A DNA stretch of 12,063 nt from Acidimicrobiaceae bacterium (GCA_009785715.1 WQVT01000022.1:1-12063), one strand, 5' to 3'. Shown: positions 1 through 7,502, counted from the first letter of the stretch. Translations and numbers: made by a program. Notes: generated by a model not told the origin, from the sequence alone.

Positions 1-468
1 GCACCGGCGGCGGTGCCCGGCGTCCTCCACCGTGGTCTCGCCGCCGCAGGCCGGGCAGTACGGCGCCCGCCGGTGCCAGGCCGACAGGCCGAGCGCCTCG
101 AGCGCCGCCGCGGCATCCTCGGGTGGGAGCCCCGGGCCCACCTCGCGCAGGGCGGCGAACTCCTCCCCGACCTCGTCGGCGCCGGCATCCCGGGAGAACA
201 GCGGGCGGCCCTCCTCGTCAACCCCGAGGAAGACGAGCGTGTCGGGGGCGGGGGCGGGGCCGTCGCCGCTACCCTCGGCGAGCGGGCGCCACGCCAGGTG
301 TCCTCCGTCGTCGACGGGTACCCGCGCCTCGGCGATCAGCAACAACCGGGCGCCCGGGTGCGCCCTCGCACGCGACATATATTCGGCGTCCCTGCGCCGT
401 TCGCCCACCCGGTCGAGCGGTGAGGCCCCGAAGGGGATCTTCGCCAGCTGCTCGGGCGGCAGGCTCAC
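1..468 (-). CDS. nudC: NudC-type NAD(H) pyrophosphatase, N-terminal part (cut by window edge)
   Basis: The 156 visible residues match the N-terminal half of NudC-like Nudix hydrolases, which split NAD(H) into NMN(H) and AMP and can remove NAD caps from RNA. The start of the protein has the NUDIX-N type pattern, with PLDRVGERR near residues 21-29. An acidic linker follows, and then the zinc ribbon: AWHRRAPYCPACGG with Cys138 and Cys141, and a third Cys at 156, the last visible residue. The fourth Cys, the Nudix box and the C-terminus lie beyond position 1, so catalytic competence cannot be judged. The GTG start at 466-468 overlaps the TGA of the upstream flavin oxidoreductase (465-467) as GTGA, which points to translational coupling in a two-gene operon. 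The family call is firm because of the AWH-R-x4-CPxCG zinc ribbon signature. The exact substrate preference is inferred from the family. Confidence 0.85.
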   Translation of the reverse strand, partial: MSLPPEQLAKIPFGASPLDRVGERRRDAEYMSRARAHPGARLLLIAEARVPVDDGGHLAWRPLAEGSGDGPAPAPDTLVFLGVDEEGRPLFSRDAGADEVGEEFAALREVGPGLPPEDAAAALEALGLSAWHRRAPYCPACGGETTVEDAGHRRRC

Positions 469-1676
469 CCGAACGAGGCTTCCCGACCGGCCTCCGGCCG
501 GCTCGGGCCGTCGGTGAGCGCCCCCTCGCCGTGCTTGGCCCTCCACTCGGCCTCGTGCCGGTCGATCATCGCCTGCGCGGCCGACCGGCGCAGGTCGGAG
601 AGCTCCCCGGTATGCCTGCCCACCCAGTCGTAGGAGTCGACCCGGCCGCGGTTGGCGTCGGCGAAGTGCGGCATGACGTAGCGGGCGTAGAGCTCATAGG
701 AGCGTTTGGTCTGGTCCCAGTCCGCCCAGTTCGTTGCGCCGATCAGCACCGCCCCGAACTCGCCCTGCTTTTCGATCAACCGCTCGATCCGGGCGATCGC
801 GTCGTCGGGCGTGCCGATCACCGCGATCGGCTGCTCGACGTACCAGTCGACGGTGTCCGCACCCTCGGGGACATGGAAGCGGGGCATGTTGTTGTTGAAG
901 TAGTCGACGTATTCCTTGAGCCCGAAGCGCACGTTGGCGCGTGCCTGCTCGACGGTGTCGGCGAGGTGCATGTGCACCACCAGGCGGAGCCGGGACGGGT
1001 CCATCGTCCGGCCGCGCTCGGCGGCGACCTCCTTCGCCACCGCCCAGTTCACGTCGAGGGCGTTGAAACCGGCGTGCTCGCCGGCCGCCACGCACAGCAT
1101 GCCCAGGTCGTAGCGGCCGGCGAGCCGGCCCCCCGAGGGCGTCACCGCGCTCGCCACGGCCATCTCCGGATACGGCCGGGTGTAGGGCCGCAGGTGGAGG
1201 GCGGCCTCCGACAGGGTGTACCAGTCCGTCTTCTCGGTGACGACCTCGCCCCGGAAGAGGCGCAGGATGACGTCGATCGCCTCCGCCATCCGGTCCCGCT
1301 GCACGGCGGGGTCGATGCCGAGCATCAGGGCGTCGGAGGCGAGCAGCCCGGGGCCGACCCCGAACATCACCCGTCCCCGCGTCATGTGGTCGAGCTGGAT
1401 GATCCGGTTCGCCACCATCAGGGGGTTGTGGTAGGGGAGGGAGACCACCCCGGTCCCGAGTCGGATGTGCCTCGTCCGTTCGGCGGCCACGGCGATGAAC
1501 AGTTCCGGCGAGCTGATCGTTTCGAACCCCGCCGAGTGATGCTCACCGATCCACGCCTCGTGGAACCCGAGGCGGTCGAGGTGGGCGATCAACTCGAGGT
1601 CCCGTTCAAGGCACAGCGTCGGGTTCTCCTCCATGCGGTGGAAGGGCGCCAAGAAGACTCCGTGTCGCAGGTCCAT
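465..1676 (-). CDS. LLM-class flavin-dependent oxidoreductase (bacterial luciferase-like, limonene monooxygenase-like)
   Basis: This is a 403-residue luciferase-fold (TIM barrel) protein. Such enzymes use reduced FMN, or F420 in some actinobacteria, for oxygenation or hydride transfer. Family marks are the N-terminal strand DLRHGVFLAPFH, the AWIGEHH motif (Glu45-His46-His47), RLGTGVVSLPYHNPLMVANR, LDHMTRGRVMFGVGPG and the late IGTPDDAIARIERL segment. The general look is nearest to the limonene 1,2-monooxygenase (LimB) type, but the substrate cannot be assigned. I chose the ATG at 1676 because homologues start close to this strand and because TAGGCT lies 8 nt upstream (1685-1690), consistent with a leaderless mRNA. 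The reading frame stays open to a GTG at 1772, but the extra 32 residues are Gly-rich and unlike the family. The gene ends with a charged tail and overlaps nudC by 4 nt. The divergent neighbour is the ABC exporter operon. Confidence 0.88.
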   Translation of the reverse strand: MDLRHGVFLAPFHRMEENPTLCLERDLELIAHLDRLGFHEAWIGEHHSAGFETISSPELFIAVAAERTRHIRLGTGVVSLPYHNPLMVANRIIQLDHMTRGRVMFGVGPGLLASDALMLGIDPAVQRDRMAEAIDVILRLFRGEVVTEKTDWYTLSEAALHLRPYTRPYPEMAVASAVTPSGGRLAGRYDLGMLCVAAGEHAGFNALDVNWAVAKEVAAERGRTMDPSRLRLVVHMHLADTVEQARANVRFGLKEYVDYFNNNMPRFHVPEGADTVDWYVEQPIAVIGTPDDAIARIERLIEKQGEFGAVLIGATNWADWDQTKRSYELYARYVMPHFADANRGRVDSYDWVGRHTGELSDLRRSAAQAMIDRHEAEWRAKHGEGALTDGPSRPEAGREASFG

Positions 1677-1684
1677 GGACGCCG

Positions 1685-1690
1685 AGCCTA
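1685..1690 (-). promoter_or_regulatory. Putative -10 element of a leaderless promoter (LLM oxidoreductase)
   Basis: TAGGCT on the minus strand is followed by 8 nt and then the ATG at 1676. No Shine-Dalgarno sequence and no clear -35 box are visible. The spacing places the transcription start at or next to the ATG, as in the other genes here with the same layout. Confidence 0.45.
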
Positions 1691-1879
1691 CGGCCCCGAG
1701 GCCGTGCCCACCCGACCCCATGAGAAATGTCACGGGGAGTTGGTGATTGCCCCCACTACCGCCGGCGAGCACCGGGGATGATCATCTTCTTCGGTCCTCC
1801 CCGCCCACCGGCAACGAATCCCGGGGCCACTCAGGGTTTTTTGGGGGGAATTCCGGATTCTCACGGAGGCATACAGGAG

Positions 1880-1891
1880 ATGACGATCTAG
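1880..1891 (+). other. Mini-ORF (3 codons plus stop) just before the ABC ATPase start
   Basis: ATG-ACG-ATC-TAG begins 10 nt after GGAGG (1865-1869) and stops 2 nt before the ATG of the ABC ATPase gene. The AGGAG at 1875-1879 touches this ATG, but lies 14 nt from the ABC start. The best-spaced ribosome binding site therefore serves the mini-ORF. Ribosomes could terminate here and restart at 1894. Whether it is translated is unknown. Confidence 0.35.
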
Positions 1892-1893
1892 CC

Positions 1894-2712
1894 ATGGACA
1901 GAAGCTCCCGCCAGCACCGCCCCGCCGAGCAGGTTGGCTCACTCTCCCCCGCCCCCTCCCCCTCGCCCGAGCCCGAGCCCGATGCGCCTGCGCCGGCTGC
2001 GCAGGCCGTCGGGCTGTGCAAGACCTACGGGACGGGCCACGCCGAGGTGCGGGCCCTCGACGGCGTCGACGTCACCTTCGAGCGGGGCCGGTTCACGGCC
2101 GTGATGGGCCCCTCCGGTTCCGGGAAATCCACCCTGATGCACTGCATGGCCGGCCTCGACCGGCCGACCGCCGGCCAGGTCTTCATAGGTGGCCTCGATA
2201 TCGGGAAACTCGATGACAGCGGGCTCACCCGGCTCCGGCGGGACCGGGTCGGCTTCGTCTTCCAGTCGTTCAACCTGGTCCCCACCCTGACCGCCGAGGA
2301 GAACATCACCCTCCCGGCCGACCTCGCCGGCCGGCGCGTCGACCGCGCCTGGCTCGACTACCTGGTGGGAGCGCTCGGGATCGGCGATCGCCTGCGTCAC
2401 CGCCCCGCCGAGCTGTCGGGAGGCCAGCAGCAGCGGGTGGCGTGCGCCCGCGCCCTGTCCAACCGGCCGGATCTCGTCTTCGCAGACGAGCCGACGGGCA
2501 ACCTCGACTCGAACTCCTCCGCCGAGACGCTCGCTTTCCTGCGCCGGTCGGTGGACGAGCTCGGACAGTCGATCGTGATGGTCACCCACGACCCCAGAGG
2601 CGCGGCCTACGCCCAGCGGGTCGTGTTCCTCGCCGACGGGAAGGTCGTGGGCGAGCTCGAGAAGCCGACCGCCGACTCCGTGCTCGAACGCATGGGAACG
2701 CTGGGGGCATAA
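1894..2712 (+). CDS. ABC transporter ATP-binding protein, MacB/LolD-like exporter family
   Basis: This 272-residue cytoplasmic ATPase powers the FtsX-type permease encoded directly downstream. All core motifs are present: Walker A GPSGSGKS at residues 72-79, a Q-loop in FVFQSFNLVP, signature LSGGQQQR from residue 174, Walker B with the catalytic pair Asp198-Glu199 (FADEPTGNLD) and the H-loop His in MVTHDP near residue 232. These features, including the EPTGNLD stretch, are typical of the MacB/LolD/FtsE subfamily, which drives mechanotransmission or extracytoplasmic substrate release rather than classical import. The ATG at 1894 is preferred because upstream codons in this frame back to 1747 read as non-coding sequence. 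Residues 16-36 form an unusual Pro/Ser/Glu/Ala-rich low-complexity leader before the first strand. The stop codon TAA is directly followed by the permease GTG, so the two are cotranscribed. The substrate is unknown. Confidence 0.93.
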   Translation: MDRSSRQHRPAEQVGSLSPAPSPSPEPEPDAPAPAAQAVGLCKTYGTGHAEVRALDGVDVTFERGRFTAVMGPSGSGKSTLMHCMAGLDRPTAGQVFIGGLDIGKLDDSGLTRLRRDRVGFVFQSFNLVPTLTAEENITLPADLAGRRVDRAWLDYLVGALGIGDRLRHRPAELSGGQQQRVACARALSNRPDLVFADEPTGNLDSNSSAETLAFLRRSVDELGQSIVMVTHDPRGAAYAQRVVFLADGKVVGELEKPTADSVLERMGTLGA

Positions 2713-5229
2713 GTGCGCAACGTGACCATCAAGGGCCTCCTCGCCCACAAGCTGCGGCTCGGGCTCACCTCGCTCGCCATCGTGCTCGGCGTGACCTTCA
2801 TCGCCGGGACCTTCGTCCTCACCGACACCCTGCACAACACCTTCTCCAACCTGTTCGGCAACGTCTATCAGCGGATCGATTTCGAGGTCCGCGGCGTGGC
2901 CCAGCTGTCGCAGACCGGCGCCAACGCCACCCGCAACCCGATGCCCGAGTCCCTGCTGTCCACGATCCGGGGCGTGCCGGGCGTGAAGGCCGCCTACGGG
3001 TCGGTGCAGGGCTACGCCCAGTTCGTGTCCCACGACGGCAAGGCGATCTCCACGGGCGGGGCTCCCAACCTGGCCATCGACTTCGACCCGAATCCCGAGA
3101 TCTCGCAGCTCCGCCTCACCCACGGCAGAGCGCCGCAGACCGCCGGCGAGGTCGTCATGGACGCCGGCACCGCCGGCAAGAACCACTTCTCCGTCGGTCA
3201 GAGGGTCCGCGTGCTCTCCATCACCGGGCCACCCCGGACGTTCACGATCTCCGGCATCGCCGAGTTCGGGACCTCCGCCAACCTCGCCGGCGCCAGCCTC
3301 GCCGCCTTCACCCTCCCCACCGCCCAGGAGATCGTCGGCCGGGTCGGCCAGCTCGACACCATCAACCTGATCACCGACCCCGGAGCCGACAAAGCGCTCG
3401 TCCAAAGGGACATCGAGCGGGTGCTCCCGCCCGGGGTCGAGGTCGTGACCGGGCAGACCGTGATCAACGAGCAGACCAGCGCCGTCGATCAGGCGCTCGG
3501 CTTCTTCAACACGGCGCTGCTCATCTTCGCCCTGATCTCGCTCTTCGTCGGGGCCTTCACGATCTTCAACACCTTCTCGATCATCGTCGGTCAGCGAACC
3601 CGGGAGCTGGCCCTGCTCCGTGTGGTCGGCGCGAGCAGGCGACAGCTGTTCCGTTCCGTGCTGACCGAGGCGGCCGTCGTGGGATTCCTCTCGTCCCTCG
3701 TCGGCCTCGGGCTCGGCGTGCTCGCCGCATGGGGTCTCGAGGCGTTGCTGCGGGGCTTCGGCATCACCCTCCCGACCGGACCGATCGCCTTCAGGGCCCG
3801 CACGGTGGTGGTCGCGATCCTGGTCGGGGTCGGCGTGACCGTCGTCTCCGCGGTGGGCCCCGCTCGTCGGGCCGTTCGCATCCCGCCGGTCGCCGCCCTC
3901 TCGGACCGAGCGGCCGACACCGACGCGGCACCCCGCCGCAGGTTCGTCGGGGGCGGCGCCATCTTCCTCGCCGGGATCGTCCTGCTCGCCGTGGGGCTCT
4001 CCTCCGGCACGGTCGCCGTGGTCGGCGTCGGCGCGGCCGCGATCTTCGTCGGCGTGGCGATGCTCGCCCCGGCCGTGGCCCGTCCCCTCTCGGGCCTGAT
4101 CGGCCGGCCGGTCGCCGGCGGGTTCGGGATCCCCGGCAAGCTCGGCCGGGAGAACTCGATGCGCAGTCCGCGGCGCACGGCCCAGACCGCCTCGGCGCTG
4201 ATGGTCGGGCTCGCCTTGGTCTCGGCGATCGCCGTGTTCGGTGCCTCCCTGTCGCGCTCGGCGACGGCAAGCGTGGACCAGGCGATCCGCGCCGACCTCC
4301 TGATCACGGCGAATTCGGGGAGCATGAGCAAGGCGTTGCCCGAACTGGCCTCGTCCGTCGGGGGGGTCACCGCATCCACCACCGTCTACCGCGACCAATT
4401 CGAGTTCCGCCACTCCCTGGTCACGCTCACCGCGGCCGGGGTGGCAAATCTGAGCGACACCGTCATCCTGCGCATGAAGGCGGGCACCGTCTCCTCCCTG
4501 GCGCAGAACGAGATACTGATCGACACCACCACCGCCAACTCCGACCACCTGAAGGTCGGCGACACCGTTCCCGTGACCTTCGCCAAAACCGGGGCCACGA
4601 CGATACGGATCGGTGGGATCTATCAGGCCAACGCCCTGATCATGAGTTACCTCGTGAGCGACGCCTACTTCGTCTCCCATTTCGACAACCCGGACCCGGG
4701 GGCGCTCCTCTTGCGCACCGGCGGGTCGAGCGAGGTGAACCAACGGGTCGAGCGCGCACTGTCCGGTTTCCCCAACCTCAAGATCCAGACCCGGCACGAA
4801 TTCGAGCAGGCCCAGGTGAACAGCGTCAACCAGTTGCTCGGCCTGGTGTACGCCCTGCTGGCACTGGCCGTCATCATCGCCCTCATCGGGATCGTCAATA
4901 CCCTCCTCTTGTCCGTGTTCGAGCGCACCAGGGAGATCGGCCTCCTCCGGGCGGTCGGCATGCGACGTCGCCAGGTCCGGTCGATGATCCGGAGTGAGTC
5001 GGTGATCCTGGCGCTCTTCGGTGCGGTTGTCGGCATCGTCATCGGCACCGGGCTCGGGATCGCACTCGTCGCTGCGTTGCGGACCCAGGGCATCACCGAG
5101 ACGGTCGTGCCGGTGGCGCGGCTCATCATTTTCCTGGTCATCGCCGGGCTTCTCGGGCTTCTCGCCGCCACCTGGCCCGCCCGCCGGGCGGCCTCCCTCG
5201 ACGTGCTTTCGGCCATTGCGAGCGAGTAG
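2713..5229 (+). CDS. ABC transporter permease with duplicated MacB-PCD/FtsX modules
   Basis: This 838-residue membrane protein consists of two tandem FtsX/MacB-type halves. Segments visible by hydrophobicity are: TM1 about 15-36; a first extracytoplasmic domain about 40-260; three helices about 266-290, 319-345 and 363-385; two linking helices about 412-457; the second-half first helix about 493-515; a second extracytoplasmic domain about 516-700; and three helices about 707-735, 761-788 and 799-825. That makes ten. The cytoplasmic coupling signature recurs in both halves as R-TRE(L/I)xLLRxVGAxRRQ (QRTRELALLRVVGASRRQ and ERTREIGLLRAVGMRRRQ), and both modules end in PARRA. The layout fits large actinobacterial ABC3-type exporters for lipids, peptides or antibiotics. 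The GTG start abuts the ATPase stop with no gap. The substrate cannot be deduced. The adjacent two-component pair suggests the system is induced by what it senses or exports. Confidence 0.92.
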   Translation: MRNVTIKGLLAHKLRLGLTSLAIVLGVTFIAGTFVLTDTLHNTFSNLFGNVYQRIDFEVRGVAQLSQTGANATRNPMPESLLSTIRGVPGVKAAYGSVQGYAQFVSHDGKAISTGGAPNLAIDFDPNPEISQLRLTHGRAPQTAGEVVMDAGTAGKNHFSVGQRVRVLSITGPPRTFTISGIAEFGTSANLAGASLAAFTLPTAQEIVGRVGQLDTINLITDPGADKALVQRDIERVLPPGVEVVTGQTVINEQTSAVDQALGFFNTALLIFALISLFVGAFTIFNTFSIIVGQRTRELALLRVVGASRRQLFRSVLTEAAVVGFLSSLVGLGLGVLAAWGLEALLRGFGITLPTGPIAFRARTVVVAILVGVGVTVVSAVGPARRAVRIPPVAALSDRAADTDAAPRRRFVGGGAIFLAGIVLLAVGLSSGTVAVVGVGAAAIFVGVAMLAPAVARPLSGLIGRPVAGGFGIPGKLGRENSMRSPRRTAQTASALMVGLALVSAIAVFGASLSRSATASVDQAIRADLLITANSGSMSKALPELASSVGGVTASTTVYRDQFEFRHSLVTLTAAGVANLSDTVILRMKAGTVSSLAQNEILIDTTTANSDHLKVGDTVPVTFAKTGATTIRIGGIYQANALIMSYLVSDAYFVSHFDNPDPGALLLRTGGSSEVNQRVERALSGFPNLKIQTRHEFEQAQVNSVNQLLGLVYALLALAVIIALIGIVNTLLLSVFERTREIGLLRAVGMRRRQVRSMIRSESVILALFGAVVGIVIGTGLGIALVAALRTQGITETVVPVARLIIFLVIAGLLGLLAATWPARRAASLDVLSAIASE

Positions 5230-5247
5230 CCGTCCCCGGACGCCCGC

Positions 5248-5253
5248 TACCCT
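5248..5253 (+). promoter_or_regulatory. Putative -10 element of a leaderless promoter (histidine kinase)
   Basis: TACCCT is followed by 7 nt and then the GTG start at 5261, inside the 31-nt gap after the permease stop. No Shine-Dalgarno sequence lies before the GTG. This suggests the two-component genes have their own promoter besides any read-through from the ABC genes. Confidence 0.45.
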
Positions 5254-5260
5254 GACGGCG

Positions 5261-6409
5261 GTGCGCGCCGAGGTCGAGCCGGCAGGTCCGGCGGAAGCGG
5301 GGTGGCTGGCGAGCGAGAAGCGGTGGGGGCAGGGGTGGCGCAGGCTCGCCTTTCACGCCGTGTTGCTCCTCTATCTGATCTACGTCGTCAGGGCCGTGGA
5401 CCAGTACTCGCAGGGCGTAGGGGCCGTCGTCGGCTACGCGCTGCTCGGCGCGTTCGCGATCGGCTTTCTCGTCATCATGCCCGACCTCGAGTCGATCCCA
5501 CCCCGGCGTTTCTGGGCGCTCTGCGGGATGCTCTTCGCCCTCTTCGTGGCCCAACTCGCCTTCGCGCAAGCGGAGGCCTTCACCCTCGCCGGCTACCTGA
5601 CGATCGTCATCGTGCGCCGTCTCGGCAGCCACTCGATTCCCGTCGTCGCCGGCTTCACCATCGGGGCGATCGTGCTCCCCGTGGCCGTGCCTTCGTGGCA
5701 CGACAGCCTCGCGACCGGCTTCGGTAACGCGACCGCGGTGGCCATCCCGATCACGGCGCTGGCCACCTACACCGTCCATCGGATACGCAACGGGAACCTG
5801 GCCCTGGCCGAGGCGCACGCCGAGGTAGCGCGCCTGGCCGCCGAGAACGAACGGTCGCGGATCGCCCGCGACCTGCACGACCTGCTCGGCCACTCGTTAA
5901 CCACGATCACGGTGAAGACCGGATTGGCCCGCCGCCTCGGAGAGACCGACCCGAACCGGGCGCTGGCGGAGATCGCCGAGGTGGAGACGCTGGCCCGGCA
6001 GGCCCTGGCCGATGTGCGGGCCGCGGTCTCCAACTACCGGGAGGTGACCCTCGCCGGTGAGCTTGCCACCGGCCGGGAGCTGCTGCGCGCCGCGGGGATC
6101 CTCGCCGACCTGCCGAGCGCCGTCGACGGCGTCAGCCCCGAGCACCAGGAGCTCTTCGGCTGGGTGGTGCGCGAGGGGCTCACCAACGTCGTACGCCACG
6201 CCCGGGCCACCAGCTGCGCGGTTCGGCTCTCCGAAGGCTGCGTGGAAATCGAGGACGACGGGGTTGGGGGCGACAGCTCGACGGGAAGCGGCCTGTCGGG
6301 GCTCGCCGAACGGGTCGGCGCCGCCGGAGGGGCGGTGGACGCCGGCCCCCTGCAACCGAGGGGCTGGCGCCTCCGGGTCTCGCTCGCCGCGCAAGGCGCC
6401 AGCTCGTGA
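5261..6409 (+). CDS. Membrane sensor histidine kinase, NarL/DesK type (HisKA_3)
   Basis: This is a 382-residue sensor kinase that should autophosphorylate on His206 and pass the phosphate to the response regulator encoded next. The N-terminal half has about six hydrophobic helices (roughly 29-46, 53-73, 84-103, 107-120, 126-143 and 156-172) with very short loops, as in DesK, so sensing probably happens in the membrane. A short helical linker (about 174-198) leads to the HisKA_3 box ERSRIARDLHDLLGHSLT. The ATPase domain has the N-box EGLTNVVRHA (Asn309), then DDGVGG and a GSGLSGLAERV G-box. The GTG at 5261 is chosen because the frame upstream overlaps the permease and because TACCCT sits 7 nt before it. 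The stop overlaps the regulator start as GTGA. The DesK resemblance concerns architecture; a thermosensing role is not implied. Confidence 0.92.
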   Translation: MRAEVEPAGPAEAGWLASEKRWGQGWRRLAFHAVLLLYLIYVVRAVDQYSQGVGAVVGYALLGAFAIGFLVIMPDLESIPPRRFWALCGMLFALFVAQLAFAQAEAFTLAGYLTIVIVRRLGSHSIPVVAGFTIGAIVLPVAVPSWHDSLATGFGNATAVAIPITALATYTVHRIRNGNLALAEAHAEVARLAAENERSRIARDLHDLLGHSLTTITVKTGLARRLGETDPNRALAEIAEVETLARQALADVRAAVSNYREVTLAGELATGRELLRAAGILADLPSAVDGVSPEHQELFGWVVREGLTNVVRHARATSCAVRLSEGCVEIEDDGVGGDSSTGSGLSGLAERVGAAGGAVDAGPLQPRGWRLRVSLAAQGASS

Positions 6410-7011
6410 TCCGCCTCCTGCTGGCCGACGACCAGGAGCTGATCCGAAGCGCCCTGGCCGCCCTCCTCGCCCTGGAGGAGGACTTCGAGGTGGTGGCAAG
6501 CGTCGGCCGTGGGGACGAGGTGGCGGCGGCGGCCAAGGCGACGCAGCCCGATGTGGCGTTGCTCGACATCGAGATGCCGGGGATCGACGGCCTGGCGGTT
6601 GCCGGCGTCCTCTCCCAGGAGCTCCCCGAATGCCGATCGGTGATCCTCACCACGTTCGGCCGGCCCGGCTACCTGCGACGGGCGATGGAATCGGGCGCAC
6701 GTGGCTTCGTCGTCAAGGACTCGCCGCCTGAGCAGCTTGCCGACGCCATCCGCCGGGTGGCCGCCGGCGAGCGGGTCGTCGATCCCCTGCTTGCCGCCAC
6801 CACCCTCGCCACCGGTTCGTCCCCGCTCACCGCCCGGGAGCGCGACGTGCTCGTCGCCGCCCGGGCAGGTACTTCGGCTGCGGAGATCGCCGAGAAGCTG
6901 TTCCTCTCCGAGGGCACCGTCCGCAACTATCTGTCGGCCGCGATGAGCAAAGTGGGGGCCCGCAACCGCGCCGAGGCGGTCATCCGGGCGGACGAATACG
7001 GCTGGCTCTGA
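6406..7011 (+). CDS. Response regulator, NarL/DesR type (REC plus LuxR HTH)
   Basis: This 201-residue DNA-binding regulator is the partner of the preceding kinase. The receiver domain covers about residues 1-120, with the acidic pair Asp8-Asp9, the phosphoacceptor Asp54 in VALLDIEMPG, a Thr-Thr switch in ILTTFGRPG and the conserved Lys in GFVVKDSPP. The C-terminal LuxR-type helix-turn-helix spans about 138-199, from PLTARERDVL through SEGTVRNYLSAAMSKVGARNRAEA. The TTFGRPGYLRRAMESGARGF stretch is characteristic of the DesR branch. It starts at a GTG that overlaps the kinase TGA, so the two are translationally coupled. The nearest plausible target is the ABC operon upstream, for which the 1677-1893 region would be the promoter. 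That is inference from context. Confidence 0.93.
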   Translation: MIRLLLADDQELIRSALAALLALEEDFEVVASVGRGDEVAAAAKATQPDVALLDIEMPGIDGLAVAGVLSQELPECRSVILTTFGRPGYLRRAMESGARGFVVKDSPPEQLADAIRRVAAGERVVDPLLAATTLATGSSPLTARERDVLVAARAGTSAAEIAEKLFLSEGTVRNYLSAAMSKVGARNRAEAVIRADEYGWL

Positions 7012-7037
7012 TCCCGACGCCGGCCGGCGGTCCGTGC

Positions 7038-7043
7038 CATCCT
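7038..7043 (+). promoter_or_regulatory. Putative -10-like element of a leaderless promoter (globin)
   Basis: CATCCT is followed by exactly 6 nt and then the ATG at 7050, within the 38-nt gap after the response regulator. There is no Shine-Dalgarno sequence. The hexamer departs from TANNNT at its first base positions, so the call rests mainly on the repeated spacing seen at other starts in the window. Confidence 0.35.
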
Positions 7044-7049
7044 GGGGCC

Positions 7050-7502
7050 ATGGAGAGCGTGTACGACGCGGCCGGGGGTGCAGACGGCTTGCTGCGCCTG
7101 GCGGATGCATGGCACGCCCGGGTGATCGCCGACGAGCTGGTGGGCCACGCATTCCGCCTCGGGGTCCTTCCCGATCACACCGAGCGGCTGGCGGCCTACT
7201 GGGGCGAGGCGCTGGGCGGCCCCCCGACCTATTCGCAGAACTACGGCAATGAGACCTCCGTGGTGCGGATCCACAGCGGGAACGGCCCGCACGGCGAGAT
7301 GAACGACCGCGCCATCGACTGCTTCGATCGGGCTCTCGAAGACGCCGGGCTCGCTGGAGACGAGCGGCTACGGGCGGTGCTCCGCGACTATTTCGCGTGG
7401 GCCACCACGACCACGATGTACCGCTACCACGACTCGGCCTACGACGTCCCCGAGGGACTGGCGATCCCCCACTGGTCCTGGGACGGGCTGGTCGAGGCCT
7501 GA
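7050..7502 (+). CDS. Group II-like truncated hemoglobin
   Basis: This 150-residue protein has the truncated 2-over-2 globin pattern. It opens with a YDAAGGADGLLRLADAWHARV helix A/B region, continues with the AAYWGEALGGP segment typical of group II truncated globins, and then RIHSGNG with the likely proximal haem ligand His75. The C-terminal helices contain a conserved-looking aromatic, DYFAWATTTTM. Group II truncated globins bind O2 and NO and are linked to NO detoxification or redox chemistry. The usual helix-B tyrosine of FYxRV is replaced by His22 in AWHARV, so distal-pocket chemistry may differ. The ATG at 7050 matches the usual family start and has CATCCT 6 nt upstream. It sits between the two-component pair and a flavoprotein gene on the same strand. 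The family is fairly sure; the physiological ligand is not. Confidence 0.8.
   Translation: MESVYDAAGGADGLLRLADAWHARVIADELVGHAFRLGVLPDHTERLAAYWGEALGGPPTYSQNYGNETSVVRIHSGNGPHGEMNDRAIDCFDRALEDAGLAGDERLRAVLRDYFAWATTTTMYRYHDSAYDVPEGLAIPHWSWDGLVEA

Larger units (their letters stand above)
1677..1893. other. Divergent intergenic region between the LLM oxidoreductase and the ABC operon
   Basis: This 217-bp stretch separates two divergent transcription units. It holds the putative -10 for the minus-strand gene (1685-1690), a perfect 10-bp palindrome GATGATCATC (1777-1786), a T6G6 homopolymer pair (1837-1848) and a spaced inverted repeat GAATCC (1816-1821) / GGATTC (1855-1860). Two purine-rich Shine-Dalgarno-like stretches follow at 1865-1879. 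The promoter of the ABC operon must lie here, but I cannot pick a -10/-35 pair with confidence. Confidence 0.6.

Noticed and set aside
1677..1772. N-terminal extension of the LLM oxidoreductase to a GTG at 1772
   Set aside because: The added 32 residues are Gly/Ser-rich and precede the normal first strand of the luciferase fold; the ATG at 1676 has a well-placed -10-like hexamer.
123..1781. 552-codon plus-strand frame opposite nudC and the LLM oxidoreductase
   Set aside because: It is antisense to recognised proteins, and the product is low-complexity Arg/Gly/Val-rich.
1939..4797. 952-codon open frame antisense to the ABC genes
   Set aside because: It lies opposite two genes with clear ABC motifs. 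Its product is Gly/Glu/Asp/Arg-rich with no domain, as expected from the complement of GC-rich coding DNA.
2442..4997. 851-codon plus-strand frame overlapping the ABC ATPase and permease
   Set aside because: The Arg/Pro-rich translation has no family resemblance; the overlapping frame carries the real motifs.
5261..7011. Naming the two-component pair desK/desR
   Set aside because: Architecture matches that class, but no desaturase gene is nearby and many NarL-type pairs look the same, so function cannot be assumed.
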